A DNA stretch of 5,779 nucleotides from the NCBI GenBank assembly GCA_050694275.1, contig JBOGXF010000205.1, positions 1-5,779 of the forward strand, read 5' to 3'. Below are positions 5,707-5,779 of this stretch, piece after piece (the stretch's first letter is position 1; the number at the start of each line of letters is the position of its first letter). The notes beneath the pieces were generated by a model. It ran no database searches, was not told the origin of the DNA, and saw only the letters and a program-made list of their open reading frames with translations. This stretch comes from JBOGXF01 sp050694275. GTDB lineage: Bacteria; Actinomycetota; CADDZG01; WHSQ01. The position numbers and the translations under genes were made by a program.

Positions 5707-5779
5707 ATGGGTGTCGGCAAGCGTCAGCAGGAGATCCGAGCGATGCGTGGCCACATGTGGTCACCGGGTCGGCCGTCGA
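5707..5779 (+). CDS. IS30-family transposase, N-terminal 24 codons (3' end outside window)
   Basis: ATG at 5707 lies 8 nt after GGAGGT (5693-5698) and starts an open frame reading MGVGKRQQEIRAMRGHMWSP, then GRPS, to the window edge. The MWSPGRPS segment with its basic lead is one I recognise from the N-terminus of actinobacterial IS30-family transposases (often MWSPGRPxxARRE...). The DDE catalytic domain, which would cut and join the element's ends, lies outside the window. The start sits about 50 bp from the presumed IS terminus, normal for the family. The identification rests on a short stretch plus the matching terminal repeat. Confidence 0.7.
   Translation, partial: MGVGKRQQEIRAMRGHMWSPGRPS

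Larger units (their letters stand above)
5656..5779 (+). mobile_element. IS30-family insertion sequence, left end (continues past window)
   Basis: The text GATTCAATTGGTCGTCGCAA (5660-5679) closely resembles the terminal inverted repeat of E. coli IS30 as I remember it (ATTCAATTGGTCAACGCAAC). Just inside it begin a ribosome site and a transposase start with an IS30-type N-terminus. The minus-strand ATPase loses its family match at the same point (codons 8-10, about 5655-5661), so two independent lines place the junction there. The exact first base is uncertain by a few nucleotides. The right end and any target duplication are outside the window. Confidence 0.72.

Overview
This is a high-GC window whose genes look actinobacterial. 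The left gene shows about 92% GC at third codon positions in the stretch I counted. The Crp-type regulator resembles the actinobacterial CRP/GlxR group in its DNA-binding half. The two tiny charged proteins (a DVEGH-repeat peptide and a tail-anchored MHPY peptide) recall short hypothetical proteins of deep-branching Actinobacteria such as Thermoleophilia or Rubrobacteria. That placement is from memory and only moderately certain.

Layout, left to right: (1) 2-1582 (+) is the C-terminal half of a large STAND-type signalling ATPase with TPR repeats; its P-loop half lies outside the window. (2) 1621-1649 is a strong hairpin shared as terminator by two convergent genes. (3) On the minus strand, reading right to left, come a 72-residue tail-anchored peptide (2987-2769), a 230-residue Crp/Fnr regulator (2717-2025) and a 75-residue acidic protein built on four DVEGH repeats (1900-1673). 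(4) Divergent from these, 3161-3598 (+) encodes a stand-alone cyclic-nucleotide-binding domain with no DNA-binding part. (5) 3646 to about 5655 (-) is the C-terminal part of a second AAA-ATPase/TPR protein, of the kind usually fused behind a class III nucleotide cyclase. (6) From about 5656 to the window end is the left end of an IS30-family insertion sequence, including the first 24 codons of its transposase. The IS has cut off the front of gene (5).

The centre reads as a small cyclic-nucleotide response locus: two proteins with nearly superimposable nucleotide-binding pockets, one with and one without a DNA-binding domain, plus two small accessory proteins. Its edges are ATPase/TPR proteins of families that often carry cyclase domains. 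The most striking regulatory signal is a pair of 16-bp palindromes of the form TGTC-N8-GACA, at 2008-2023 and 3077-3092. Both are intergenic: one lies in front of the DVEGH gene, the other in the divergent control region. The Crp-type protein has Arg-Gln in its recognition helix where E. coli CRP has Arg-Glu. CooA, which also has Arg-Gln there, reads TGTC half-sites. The palindromes are therefore plausible operators of this regulator.

No stretch longer than 300 bases lacks a gene. The largest gaps are 2988-3160 and 1901-2024, and both carry candidate control sites. I see no tRNA, rRNA or CRISPR array.
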